Part shown: positions 8,623-17,467 of the stretch, one piece after another
How positions within the stretch are numbered: the first letter of the stretch is position 1
How the letters are laid out: the number at the start of each line of letters is the position of its first letter
Assembly (NCBI GenBank): GCA_013287705.1
Contig: JABDDH010000003.1
Span: forward strand, 1-44,886
Direction: 5' to 3'
DNA length: 44,886 nucleotides
Origin: Chlamydiota bacterium
GTDB taxonomy: Bacteria; Chlamydiota; Chlamydiia; Chlamydiales; Rhabdochlamydiaceae
Translations under genes and position numbers: made by a program
The notes under the pieces: generated by a model
Told to the model about the DNA's origin: nothing
What the model saw: the letters and a program-made list of their open reading frames with translations, nothing else
Database searches by the model: none

Positions 8623-10002
8623 TCAGTCACCAACTAATTTTGAAATTCCATACGGAATAATAATGAGCGAGAACATCCCTAAGATTAAAGTTAGTTCGTA
8701 AGCGAAGATGTTTGTAATGCCAAGGCCGTCTGGAGGGAGAAAACCGCAGACGATGCCGATAATGGAGATGAGAGCCCCGCTGCCAGAAGTGGTCCAGATA
8801 CCCCATTTACCTCCTGGGATACGGAACGACCGCGAGACCTCCGGCTTTGAATAGTGCAAGCGCACTGCCGCTACAAAGAGGCCGACGTAGACCAAGAGTG
8901 CAAGCTGTGCTGTAATTGTCGATAGAAGCCAGAAAGAGGCGTTGACACTCGGCATGAGGAAAAAAGCAGAAGAGAGGAGAGAGACAATAACTGCCTGAAT
9001 GATCAGGATACGCGAGGGGACCCCGTAGCGATTCATTTTCCCAAGAGCCTTGGGCAAGCTTCCATCGAGGCAGGCGATCATAAGCCCTTTTGTGGGACCG
9101 ATGATCCAAGCGCCAACAGCGCTGATACCTCCCAAGATAATACAGCTTGCAATGACGGGCACCATCCAGGGCATCTGGTACGCATCAAAAAAGTGCTTAA
9201 AGGCCTGGAGGACTCCCGTAACAAGATTGAGCTCTTGCTGTGGAACGATGAGGGCGATAGAGAGTGAAGAGGCAACCATTGTTACAAGGATAACCATGAC
9301 AGAGATCAAAAGTGCTCTAGGGTAGTCACGCCGTGGGTTTTCCATCTCACGTGCATGGGTTGCTGCCATTTCAAGGCCAAGTAGGCCAAAGAGAACAGTT
9401 GCAAAAAAGGGAAGATGCAGAGAGCTTGACCATTTAGGGAAGAGTTCATTGTGAGTGAAGTGGATCTGTAATTCATTCCCAGAGAACCACCAAATGAGAC
9501 CTAGAACGGAGATAAAGATCATGGGAAGGATGGTCCCAATAATCGCCCCAAGGCTGCTGAGGAGGCTTGAAATACGCATTCCAAAACAGTTGAGAAGAGT
9601 TGCTCCCCAAAATAGCCCTAAGATCAATAGGACCATATACGTCTTATTTTCTGCCATTGAAGGGTTGAAAAAATAGGTCGTTGTCCCAGCAATCAGTGCC
9701 ATAATCGTTGGATACCACGCCAAGTTATAGATCCAGCTCATCCAGATCACGATGAGGCCGAGTCGTTTTCCGAATGCTTCACGGACCCAAATATAGATCC
9801 CACCGGTTGTCGGCCATCCGGTTCCCAATTCTGCAGAGACAAGAGCGCTGGGAATAAAGAAAAAGATTGCGGCGCAAGCGTAAAATAAGAGCATCGATGC
9901 GCCATAATAGGCTGAAAAGGGGAGAGAGCGGATGCTGTCGACTGCGATGACATTGATCATGACAATCTGAAAGAGCGTCAGGAGTTTTTTCTTTTTTTTC
10001 AT
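8623..10002 (-). CDS. APC-superfamily amino acid permease, glutamate/GABA antiporter-like
   Basis: Inner-membrane amino-acid transporter of 459 residues with about 12 hydrophobic segments. The first segment (MINVIAVDSIRSLPFSAYYG) and the block SAELGTGWPTTGGIYIWVRE are typical of the glutamate:GABA antiporter branch, as is GLEMAATHAREMENPRRDYP. The substrate is not certain. The ATG overlaps the stop of the upstream P1B-ATPase gene by 4 nt (ATGA). Downstream, across a palindromic element, lies glutamate dehydrogenase, so import of glutamate or a related amino acid as fuel is a reasonable inference. Confidence 0.85.
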   Translation of the reverse strand: MKKKKKLLTLFQIVMINVIAVDSIRSLPFSAYYGASMLLFYACAAIFFFIPSALVSAELGTGWPTTGGIYIWVREAFGKRLGLIVIWMSWIYNLAWYPTIMALIAGTTTYFFNPSMAENKTYMVLLILGLFWGATLLNCFGMRISSLLSSLGAIIGTILPMIFISVLGLIWWFSGNELQIHFTHNELFPKWSSSLHLPFFATVLFGLLGLEMAATHAREMENPRRDYPRALLISVMVILVTMVASSLSIALIVPQQELNLVTGVLQAFKHFFDAYQMPWMVPVIASCIILGGISAVGAWIIGPTKGLMIACLDGSLPKALGKMNRYGVPSRILIIQAVIVSLLSSAFFLMPSVNASFWLLSTITAQLALLVYVGLFVAAVRLHYSKPEVSRSFRIPGGKWGIWTTSGSGALISIIGIVCGFLPPDGLGITNIFAYELTLILGMFSLIIIPYGISKLVGD

Positions 10003-11945
10003 GAGGATTCTCTATTTTTAAGGAGCCGTAAACTATTGAGTCCTACAAGGAGTGTGCCTCCTTCATGCAAGACAACTGCCGCCCATAGAGGAACGAAACC
10101 AAAGAGTGCGGGCATTGTCGTTCCTACAATAACAAGTAGCGCAAGCGTTAAATTCTGTTTGAGGATGCGTATTGTCTTGTCTGCTTTATTTAAGAGAAAG
10201 TCTATCAGCTCAAGATCGTCCTGCAAGAGCACAACATCTGCTGCTTCGATAGCTGTTGCACTGCCAACTTTTCCCATAGCGATGCCAACAGTTGCTCGAG
10301 CAAGTGCCGGCCCATCATTAACCCCATCGCCGACCATGATGAGGCCTCCTTCTTTTGAGAGGCGTGCGACGTGCTCGAGTTTTTCTTCGGGTTTTAAACT
10401 GTGGAAGAGAGTAAGGTCAAGCAGTGAGGCGACGCTCTTGCCGCTCTTTTCATTGTCACCGGTTAACATGAAGAGTTTGAGTCCTCTTTTTTTAAGCGGT
10501 TGTAGCGCTTTTTCTGCGCTCTTGCGCACCATGTCGGTAAAGGTGATTTGATAAATGGTTGTCTCAATTAAGAGGTAGGAGCAGATATGGTTTTCTGTTT
10601 TAGGTAATGAGAAAGAATTTTTTGAGAAAATCCAGCCGTAGTTTCCAATAGCAACTTCGATTTTTTTACCTTTTACGATGACAAAGCCTTCCAGTCCCTG
10701 TCCTGCAACATGTTGAAAATCAGCAATTTCAATAGGGTCAATTTTTTTGTCTCTAGCATAACGTAAAACGGCCCGAGCAATGGGATGGACGGCGTGTCGC
10801 TCCAGGCCTGCTGCTATTCCAATTGCCATTGAATCATCGATGCTTTCTTCTGCGAGTGGATAAAAGCCGTGACAGACAAGCTCGCCTGTTGTGAGCGTCC
10901 CTGTTTTGTCAAACGCTATCTGAGAGCACCTTTTTAGAGCGTCTAAAACAACACCGCCTTTGAGTAGAATTCCCTTGCGGCTGCAGCTGCTAATCGCACT
11001 TAAATAGGCAGTCGGTGTTGCGAGGATGAGGGCGCAAGGAGATGCAGCGACAAGAAAGCTGAGGGCGCGGTATAGCGCGCCTTCGACACCGAGGAAAGGA
11101 ATATTAAGTAAATAAGGGAAGCTTGCAGTAAAAAATAGAAAGAGCAGAATAATTGCCGAGGCGTAGTAGCTCCCAAATCGATCGAGTATTTTTTCAAGTT
11201 TAGGTTTTGCCTCTTGCGCCTCGGTAATGAGCTTGATAATGCGAGAAAGTGTTGAATCAGCAGAGCGCCGCGTGACGCGGATGGTCAGAGTGCCGTCTAG
11301 ATTGTAGGCTCCAGCTGGCACTTCATCACCGACTGTGCGCGGGACAGCTCTTGTCTCTCCTGTCAGGTGTGAGAGGTTGACAAAGGAGCTTCCTGCAATC
11401 ACCTCACCATCTAAAGGGACAACCTCTCCTGCACGGACAAGAAGCGCTTGTCCAAGCGCAATTTCTTTCACAGACTGTTCAAAAAATGTTCCATCATCTT
11501 CAATAACGCAGCCCATTTTTGGTGCAATTTGATTGAGATGAATCAATCCGGTATGGGTTTTTTTTGTGACAAATTCTTCCAAAGCACCAGAAATTTCAAA
11601 GAGGACAAGTAAAAGCGCTCCTTCCATCGGCGAGCCGATGAGGACCGAGAGGAGGGCGGCAAGTGTCATGAGCAGGTCGATATTGATATGGAACTTTTTA
11701 ATGTCGTCGCACGCTGCAATGAGAGCCGGAGTTCCTGAGAGGAAATAGACTAACATCAGAGAAATTTCGGATATGACAGGGATGAAGAAAAAAAATATAA
11801 AGGAGAGAATCAGGAGGAGGGCTGAGACGATAGAGATTTTTAAGGGGAGGTTTTTCCCCCAGCTGCGAGAATGTGTTGTGAGGAAAGGACTGATGCTCTC
11901 TTCTTTTCCAGACGCAAAAAATTCATCAAAATAGTAGTGCCCCAT
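9999..11945 (-). CDS. P1B-4-type heavy-metal-transporting ATPase (Fe/Co/Zn-type exporter)
   Basis: Inner-membrane metal efflux pump of 648 residues. Visible P-type signatures are the actuator LTGET (194-198), the phosphorylation loop DKTGTLTT (D346), the P1B His-Pro in HAVHPIARA and the hinge MVGDGVNDGPALA. The transmembrane metal motif is SPC (302-304), not the CPC of copper or Zn/Cd pumps, and the last membrane segment has HEGGT (627-631). SPC plus HEGGT defines the P1B-4 group, whose characterised members export Fe(II), Co(II) or Zn(II). There is no N-terminal metal-binding domain, which is usual for this group. The start is 4 nt after the stop of a VIT-type transporter gene, which supports an iron or manganese role. 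Confidence 0.92.
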   Translation of the reverse strand: MGHYYFDEFFASGKEESISPFLTTHSRSWGKNLPLKISIVSALLLILSFIFFFFIPVISEISLMLVYFLSGTPALIAACDDIKKFHINIDLLMTLAALLSVLIGSPMEGALLLVLFEISGALEEFVTKKTHTGLIHLNQIAPKMGCVIEDDGTFFEQSVKEIALGQALLVRAGEVVPLDGEVIAGSSFVNLSHLTGETRAVPRTVGDEVPAGAYNLDGTLTIRVTRRSADSTLSRIIKLITEAQEAKPKLEKILDRFGSYYASAIILLFLFFTASFPYLLNIPFLGVEGALYRALSFLVAASPCALILATPTAYLSAISSCSRKGILLKGGVVLDALKRCSQIAFDKTGTLTTGELVCHGFYPLAEESIDDSMAIGIAAGLERHAVHPIARAVLRYARDKKIDPIEIADFQHVAGQGLEGFVIVKGKKIEVAIGNYGWIFSKNSFSLPKTENHICSYLLIETTIYQITFTDMVRKSAEKALQPLKKRGLKLFMLTGDNEKSGKSVASLLDLTLFHSLKPEEKLEHVARLSKEGGLIMVGDGVNDGPALARATVGIAMGKVGSATAIEAADVVLLQDDLELIDFLLNKADKTIRILKQNLTLALLVIVGTTMPALFGFVPLWAAVVLHEGGTLLVGLNSLRLLKNRESS

Positions 11946-11949
11946 TAAG

Positions 11950-12693
11950 TTATCCGCGAATGGCTTGTGAAATCAGATAGACGAGACTTGCGGAAAGTAG
12001 TGCAAGCGCACAATTCCAGATGATCGTTGTCAAGATGCGATTGCCTTCGGCTCTGCAAGCAAGGAGGGAGGCGCCAATAAAGAGGAGCGCTGCGGCACAG
12101 GGAACCCCCATCGGTGATAAAAAAGCTGGACCAAGTAAAAAGAGAGCGCTAATTAAAACGCCAATGCCGGCACCACAACTCTGTTTGAGCGGATGTTCGT
12201 ACGATTCGAGCTTTAGCCCCATCTCTTCTTCTAACATCACAAGCAGTAGGCGATTATCATCTGCCATCAAAACATTGATGACCTCTTCTAGGAGCTTTCC
12301 ACTAAAACCTTTGGCACGGTAGAGTTCACTCAGCTCTTCTCTCTCTTGCTCCCGATGGTGCTCAATTTCAAATCGCTCTTCTTCAATGACTCTATGGAGC
12401 CTAGTAAGTCTAGACCAACCAAGGAGCGCGCTGCGTCCCACTTTCCAGAAAAAAAAGCCAAAGGTAAATAAAGAGAGAAAAAGGATCAGCGGTTTGTGCT
12501 CTATGCCAAAAAAAGGCAAGACGATCCAGAGTAGTAGTCCAATCAGCGCTGTCTCTTTTATACTATCGGCACAGGCTGACAAGTGGCCTGGCATCTCGGT
12601 TCCGTGAATCTCGGCCATGGCATAAGCGCCTTTAGCACGGGCAATACGGAGGTGTTCGAGCGTCGATTTTCCTTCAAAGTGTTCTGATGTCAC
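11950..12693 (-). CDS. VIT1/CCC1-family Fe/Mn transporter
   Basis: Membrane protein of 247 residues. Two hydrophobic segments (about 48-86) are followed by a charged cytosolic domain with the evenly spaced acidic pattern of the VIT metal-binding domain (EEERFEIEHHREQEREELSE, then the G-L-L-E-E-V region). Three further hydrophobic segments follow (from about 172). VIT/CCC1 proteins export or sequester Fe(II) and Mn(II). The start is a GTG at 12693 with GAGGGA 8 nt upstream, inside the end of the aminopeptidase gene. It lies between the M18 peptidase and the P1B-4 ATPase with 4-nt gaps on both sides. The N-terminal segment order is less typical than the middle domain. Confidence 0.8.
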   Translation of the reverse strand: MTSEHFEGKSTLEHLRIARAKGAYAMAEIHGTEMPGHLSACADSIKETALIGLLLWIVLPFFGIEHKPLILFLSLFTFGFFFWKVGRSALLGWSRLTRLHRVIEEERFEIEHHREQEREELSELYRAKGFSGKLLEEVINVLMADDNRLLLVMLEEEMGLKLESYEHPLKQSCGAGIGVLISALFLLGPAFLSPMGVPCAAALLFIGASLLACRAEGNRILTTIIWNCALALLSASLVYLISQAIRG

Positions 12694-12697
12694 GAAA

Positions 12698-13912
12698 TTA
12701 TCCCTCGATTAGGTGCGTTAGTAGAGAACAGAGGTCGAGATGGTCTTGGCCTGCCATGATTTCGCGAATCGAATGCATGGAGAGTTGTGGAATACCGATG
12801 TCAACAGCTTCTATTCCAAGAGCTGCTGACAGGATGGGGCCAATTGTGCTCCCGCAACCGACATCCGATCGTGAAATAAACGATTGATGCGGCAGACCAA
12901 GAGAGAGGCACGCCGCGATAATAGAAGCTGCAGTTTTTGCTGTTGTTGCGTACTTTAGATCAGCGTTATACTTAACGACAACACCCTCTCCGAGAAGTGG
13001 AGGTGCGCTCATGTCGTATCGATTGGCGTAGCTTGGGTGAAAGGCGTGGGCCATATCAACGGAGATAAGAAAAGATCTGCTTTTAAACGCATAAAGCTCT
13101 TGTCCTTTAATTTCTAGGATCATGGCGATGCGCTTAAGCAGATCTGTAGTAAAAACAGATGCGGCGCCAGTTGGGGAGCGCGACCCAATCTCTTCATGAT
13201 CGAGAAAAAGAGCCACCTGGAGCGTCTCTTCACTTGTACGGCTTTGCACCATCGCACTCATAGCTGCATGAACACCTGCTAGGTTGTCGATGCGATAGGA
13301 GGCAATCCATTCGTTACATCTGCCCAAAAAACGACTCTTTTCTAGGGGGACAAGAAAAAGATCGTGGCTTAAAATCTCTTTCTCTAAAAAATCCTCAAGG
13401 GAAAAAGCGGGGTCAAGGCCCATGATCGGCAAGAGATGCTCTTGTTTGTTGAGGATCAGCCCCTCTTCATTGACTTTTCGATCTAAGTGGATAGCAAGCT
13501 GCGGAATGATGCATGGCATCTCTTCGAGAAATACGAGTTCTGAGCTTTGGTCTTTTCTTGTAATTTTACCAGCTATGGCTAAATCGCGGTTGAGCCACGA
13601 AGAGAGAAGAGGCGCCCCATACGGCTCAACGGCAAAAAGAGTCATGTTTTTTTGATGCTGTTCAGGCTTTGGTTTTAACTTGAGGCCCGGACTGTCTGTA
13701 TGAGTGGCTAGAATGCGCGCAAGTTTTGGGAGTTTTTCTGGAAGAGAAAATGCGGCCAGGGCCCCTTCTTTTACGAGGTAGTAACTCTTCCCCGCCTCTA
13801 AACTCCAGATCTCTTCTTCTTTAAGTTCTTCAAAGCCTGACTGTGCAAATCTCTTTGTAAGTTCATAAACAGCATGGTATGCAGTTGGCGAATTATCAAA
13901 AAAATCTTTCAA
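12698..13912 (-). CDS. M18-family zinc aminopeptidase
   Basis: Cytosolic metallopeptidase that trims N-terminal residues from peptides. The 404 residues contain all M18 landmarks: HTDSPGLKLKP with the first metal ligand (H71), DNLAGVHAAMSAM, the catalytic HEEIGSRSPTGA, DMAHAFHPSY, and SDVGCGSTIGPI near the C-terminus. The opening DFFDNSPTAYHAV matches the usual M18 N-terminus, so I accept the TTG start at 13912, 13 nt after the serS stop; no ATG is available between them. It is probably cotranscribed with serS and the metal transporters downstream. Confidence 0.92.
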   Translation of the reverse strand: MKDFFDNSPTAYHAVYELTKRFAQSGFEELKEEEIWSLEAGKSYYLVKEGALAAFSLPEKLPKLARILATHTDSPGLKLKPKPEQHQKNMTLFAVEPYGAPLLSSWLNRDLAIAGKITRKDQSSELVFLEEMPCIIPQLAIHLDRKVNEEGLILNKQEHLLPIMGLDPAFSLEDFLEKEILSHDLFLVPLEKSRFLGRCNEWIASYRIDNLAGVHAAMSAMVQSRTSEETLQVALFLDHEEIGSRSPTGAASVFTTDLLKRIAMILEIKGQELYAFKSRSFLISVDMAHAFHPSYANRYDMSAPPLLGEGVVVKYNADLKYATTAKTAASIIAACLSLGLPHQSFISRSDVGCGSTIGPILSAALGIEAVDIGIPQLSMHSIREIMAGQDHLDLCSLLTHLIEG

Positions 13913-13925
13913 GTCTTCTAAAAAA

Positions 13926-15203
13926 TTAAACAGCTTTCAGCTCCTTGATGCCATTCAGATATTTGTGCAGCACAATCGGTAGGGTTACAGATCCATCGGC
14001 ATTTTGATTGTTTTCAAGAAGCGCGACCATGAGGCGTGATGTGGCAAGTCCAGAACCATTGAGCGTGTGCACAAACTCCGGTTTTTCTTCCTTTCCTTTG
14101 AATCGAATATGAGATCTGCGCGCTTGAAAATCGGTACAGTTTGAGACGGAGGAGACCTCGTAGTAGCGGTTCTGCCCTGGAAGCCACACTTCTATGTCCA
14201 CTGTCTTTGCAGCTCCAAAAGACATGTCGCCAGTTGTCAGTAGCATATTGCGGTAGTGGAGATTGAGCCCTTCTAAGATCTCTTCTGCGCTCTTCATCAT
14301 GGAATTAAATATATCGGCGCTCTGCTCGGGTGTTGTAAAACAGAACATCTCAACTTTATTGAACTGATGCACGCGAATCAGGCCGCGCTCTTGAGATCCA
14401 GCAGCTCCCGCCTCTCTGCGAAAGCAGGGGGTATAAGAGATGTATTTACGTGGCAGCTCATCGGCACGCATAATCTCGTCATAGTGGAGTCCGTTGAGCG
14501 CAACTTCGGCAGTTGGAATCAAGTAGAGATGGTAATCTGGATCGTGGATCTTGAAGAGCTGTTTTTCAAATTTTGGCAGTTGCCCGACTCCATACATCAT
14601 TTCAGGGCGTACAACGTGCGGCACCATCCACTGCTCAAACCCATTTTCTAAATGGATGTCGATCATGTAATTCAAAAGTGCCCACTCAAGGCGTGCTCCT
14701 AAATTGCGATAAGTTAAAAAGCCACTCCCTGAGACTTTAGCGCCGCGCTTAAAATCAAATAGGTGGAGCTTTTCATTGAGCTCGACATGGTTTTTAAAGG
14801 TAAAGGCAAACTCTCGTTTGGCGCCAAAAGTCTTGATGCAGACGTTGTCTTTTGGATCGGGGGAGATGGGAATCTCACTCATTGGGATGTTGGGCAAAGC
14901 AGACATTTCAGTGTGCAATTCTGCCTCTAAGCGCCTCACCTCTTCATCTAACATGCTAATGGCGCTGCCCTTTGTTCCCACCTGAGCCATCAGCTCCGAG
15001 GCGTCTTCTTTGAGCCGTTTTTTCTCCCCAATCTCTTTAGAAAGAGCATTCCGTTCTGATTTGAGTAGTTCAACAAACCCAAGTTTTTCTCTCAACTTCT
15101 CATCAAGAGCGATAATGGATTCTAGAGATATAGTTGGATCTTTTGCTTTTAGTCTAGATTCAATGGCGAGTGGATCTTTGCGAATGAGCTTAATGTCTAA
15201 CAT
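13926..15203 (-). CDS. serS: Seryl-tRNA synthetase
   Basis: Charges tRNA-Ser. The 425 residues have the N-terminal antiparallel coiled-coil arm (about 30-105), then the class II catalytic core with motif 2 (PCFRREAGAAGSQERGLIR) and motif 3 (NGSGLATSRLMVALLEN). Length and order are normal for bacteria. It is the first gene of a minus-strand run that continues into the M18 peptidase, and a good promoter lies 34 nt upstream of its ATG. Confidence 0.97.
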   Translation of the reverse strand: MLDIKLIRKDPLAIESRLKAKDPTISLESIIALDEKLREKLGFVELLKSERNALSKEIGEKKRLKEDASELMAQVGTKGSAISMLDEEVRRLEAELHTEMSALPNIPMSEIPISPDPKDNVCIKTFGAKREFAFTFKNHVELNEKLHLFDFKRGAKVSGSGFLTYRNLGARLEWALLNYMIDIHLENGFEQWMVPHVVRPEMMYGVGQLPKFEKQLFKIHDPDYHLYLIPTAEVALNGLHYDEIMRADELPRKYISYTPCFRREAGAAGSQERGLIRVHQFNKVEMFCFTTPEQSADIFNSMMKSAEEILEGLNLHYRNMLLTTGDMSFGAAKTVDIEVWLPGQNRYYEVSSVSNCTDFQARRSHIRFKGKEEKPEFVHTLNGSGLATSRLMVALLENNQNADGSVTLPIVLHKYLNGIKELKAV

Positions 15204-15236
15204 GAATTGCGTCTTTGTCTTGATTGTTAAGACCTG

Positions 15237-15265
15237 ATTCTAAGACAAAGACGGATTATCCTCAA
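15237..15265 (-). promoter_or_regulatory. Promoter of the serS run
   Basis: On the minus strand TTGAGG (15260-15265) is followed after exactly 17 nt by TAGAAT (15237-15242, 5/6 to TATAAT). The serS ATG is 34 nt downstream of the -10 box. This is a plausible sigma-70/sigma-66 type promoter. Confidence 0.6.
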
Positions 15266-15277
15266 GGGAAGCTCTTC

Positions 15278-16060
15278 TTAAGCTTGTGGCGTTGTGTATG
15301 TGTAAGTCAGCTGCCCTGCGTGGTCGACACCAACAGTGCACCTAGATCCTACGGGAAGAAAGGTCTTGGTCTGATGGTTGAGTAGTTGACGTGTCCCTTC
15401 TGGATTTTCAGGGAGATAGGCGATGACAATTTTTATATCTTTGCCGCCAGTTGTTGTTACTATAAGTCCGTAGATTACATGTGTTGGAGAGGGGGTGGCG
15501 GGGTCCTCAGGGCTGGTGGCAGATAGTTTCTCTATGGTATGTCGCATGCGATAGGGCCGGGCTGTGAAAGACTCATCAAAATCAACTAGATCGAGTATTA
15601 GTTCTCCAACTGATTTTTGAGGACGAGGTTTTTCTAGTTCTGCTGGAGAGGCAACAGTAAATTCAGTTGGGTTGGAGCTTTCATCTTCTACCCTATTGCT
15701 ACGGTATTGATACTCCTCTTGGAGAGTTGTTTTATTTGACCCCTGTTTTTTACCCAAAAAATAGGCAGAAACAGCCCCAATAATAACAAAAAGGGGAAGG
15801 GCAACACTTGCAACAACGGTCGATGTTGTAGAACAGCCGAGAGCAATGGCTGCGATAGCTCCTGAGACAACGGCAACAGGAATCCCAGCAAGGACAAGGA
15901 TTAGTGTGACAATGGCAGTTATCGATGCAGTGACAAGAAGGGCAAGAAAAATATTTTTTACAATACGACATATCTTGCCGGTTTCATTGTTTTCTGGGGA
16001 TTTATACGTAGCACTTCCTAGAGGTTTTTCCCTCTGAAGCATTATAGATTTAATAGCCAT
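15278..16060 (-). CDS. Hypothetical membrane protein with an Inc-like bilobed hydrophobic domain
   Basis: 260 residues with no domain I recognise. After about 33 polar residues comes a large hydrophobic block (about 36-102) broken only briefly, rich in Ala, Val, Ile and Thr, ending in a basic FLGKKQGSNK. A long soluble C-terminal tail (about 104-260) follows. This layout, an N-terminal bilobed hydrophobic region with a cytosolic tail and no cleavable signal, is the hallmark used to predict chlamydial inclusion-membrane (Inc) proteins. No enzymatic motif is visible. A perfect TATAAT lies upstream, and the gene stands alone between serS and a divergent gene. The Inc call is an inference from topology only. 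Confidence 0.6.
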   Translation of the reverse strand: MAIKSIMLQREKPLGSATYKSPENNETGKICRIVKNIFLALLVTASITAIVTLILVLAGIPVAVVSGAIAAIALGCSTTSTVVASVALPLFVIIGAVSAYFLGKKQGSNKTTLQEEYQYRSNRVEDESSNPTEFTVASPAELEKPRPQKSVGELILDLVDFDESFTARPYRMRHTIEKLSATSPEDPATPSPTHVIYGLIVTTTGGKDIKIVIAYLPENPEGTRQLLNHQTKTFLPVGSRCTVGVDHAGQLTYTYTTPQA

Positions 16061-16097
16061 AAATCACTCACATTGTTTTATCAATATTTTAATACAC

Positions 16098-16103
16098 ATT
16101 ATA
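16098..16103 (-). promoter_or_regulatory. Candidate -10 box (TATAAT) of the Inc-like gene
   Basis: A perfect TATAAT lies 37 nt upstream of the start on the minus strand in an AT-rich stretch. No convincing -35 box stands 16-18 nt further upstream; a TTGACC is present but too close to pair with it. Confidence 0.4.
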
Positions 16104-16336
16104 AATACAGGTCAATTGCAGAAATAATTTTACTGCTTAATGTTTTAAAAACAACATTTTGAGTAACGAGACCGCAAAAAAACCCTATTATACATTGCAA
16201 TAATCATTGCATTCAATGTTAAAAAATCAAATTAACGCCATTCTCCGCAAAAGCCTCTGTTTTTTAACCTTGAATTGGAGTTGCCTATCTGTTATTCTCG
16301 GGCCTCGACCTAAAAAACTTGGTATAGAGTCACATT

Positions 16337-17467
16337 ATGGCAAAACAGCAGATCGCTCAAAACCCCTTGATCCTCAGATTCCATCGTCTCATGGATGCTT
16401 TTGCCAAATCCGATGATGAACGCGATTTTTACCTCGATAAGAAAGAGGGCTTTCTTCTCTATGCAGATCTTGAGAAAACAGAGCTGGAGCTTGCAGAATT
16501 AGAGAAAGAGATTGCAATAGGCTCAGAGCGCTACTGTCTCATTCCCAAAATGACCTTTTATGAGACAAAAAAGTTCATGGAAGGCTTTGTGAATGAAAAA
16601 GTATACGACATCGACACGAAGGAAAAACTTCTAGATGTGATCCAGTCTAAAGAGGCGCGTGAAAACTTTCTTGAATTTATCTATGATCATTTGACAGAGC
16701 TCGAAAAGTGGCAGCAGTATTATCAAGAGCGTTCGCGCATTCGGATTATCGAGTGGCTCAGACAGCAGCAGATCCAGTTTGTTTTTGAAGAAGATTTAGA
16801 GATGACAAAGACCCTTATTGAAAAACTCAAACGCCATTTATTTGATACAACTGTTGCTAAAGATGTGGTTGCTGCACGTGAAATGCTCAGTTCAAAGTCT
16901 AAGACTTACTACTCTAGTGAAGCGTTAAATCCTCGGCCAAAAAGAGGACGTCCTCCAAAACAGGTGGCAAAAGTTGAAGTAGAGCCTCAGGTGACACTCG
17001 ATCTCTACACAACAGTGCCGCTTGCGATGCGCTCTTTTCTCTTTTTACCAGAAATTACAACAGCTGCCGGGGTTACGTTCTCAGCGCGTTACGACACAGC
17101 AGAGCAGTTACTTGCCAATTTACGTGGCAGCTCGCGCACAAAAGTCGATGCGAAACTCGAAGCTCTCTCTCAACGCCTTGAGTCGCTGCGCCATTTGTCT
17201 GCTAAATTGACAACGATTGAAGATATCACAGGTACGGATCGAGAAGGTCGATTGATTCACGCTGTAAGTAAGGGTGTGCATGATGCAGAAGAGAGCGTTG
17301 AGGACTTAATTGATGAGACGCGTAAACCGCGTAAATTGCTAGACGTTGTTCAAGGCTTTTTGCCGCGTAAAAAAGAGAAGAAAAAACAGAAGGAAGAGAT
17401 TGTCTCTGAGACGCCCATTCCGATTAAAACTGTGACGCAGATTCACAAGAAAGGTCCTAAAAAATGA
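16337..17467 (+). CDS. UPF0158-like protein with an AT-hook-like motif
   Basis: 376 residues of unknown function. The N-terminal 20-155 resembles UPF0158: ERDFYLDKKEGFLLY, then SERYCLIPKMTFYETKKFME, then the W-rich ELEKWQQYYQERSRIRIIEW block. After it comes KRGRPPK (202-208), which fits the core of an AT-hook DNA-binding motif, then a domain I do not recognise, and a Lys-rich C-terminus (from about 340). The gene ends by overlapping the ATG of the E1 fusion by 4 nt (ATGA), so the two are translationally coupled. DNA or nucleic-acid binding is suggested by the basic motifs but not shown. Confidence 0.75.
   Translation: MAKQQIAQNPLILRFHRLMDAFAKSDDERDFYLDKKEGFLLYADLEKTELELAELEKEIAIGSERYCLIPKMTFYETKKFMEGFVNEKVYDIDTKEKLLDVIQSKEARENFLEFIYDHLTELEKWQQYYQERSRIRIIEWLRQQQIQFVFEEDLEMTKTLIEKLKRHLFDTTVAKDVVAAREMLSSKSKTYYSSEALNPRPKRGRPPKQVAKVEVEPQVTLDLYTTVPLAMRSFLFLPEITTAAGVTFSARYDTAEQLLANLRGSSRTKVDAKLEALSQRLESLRHLSAKLTTIEDITGTDREGRLIHAVSKGVHDAEESVEDLIDETRKPRKLLDVVQGFLPRKKEKKKQKEEIVSETPIPIKTVTQIHKKGPKK

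Noticed and set aside
8301-8633. 110-codon minus-strand ORF through the palindrome
   Set aside because: It reads through the repeat and into gdh in another frame; no conserved feature.
10036-10551. 171-codon plus-strand ORF inside the P1B-ATPase gene
   Set aside because: It is antisense to a well-conserved gene with Ser/Arg-rich shadow composition.
15204-15277. T-box riboswitch before serS
   Set aside because: The leader is only about 30 nt after the promoter, with no stem I, specifier or antiterminator.
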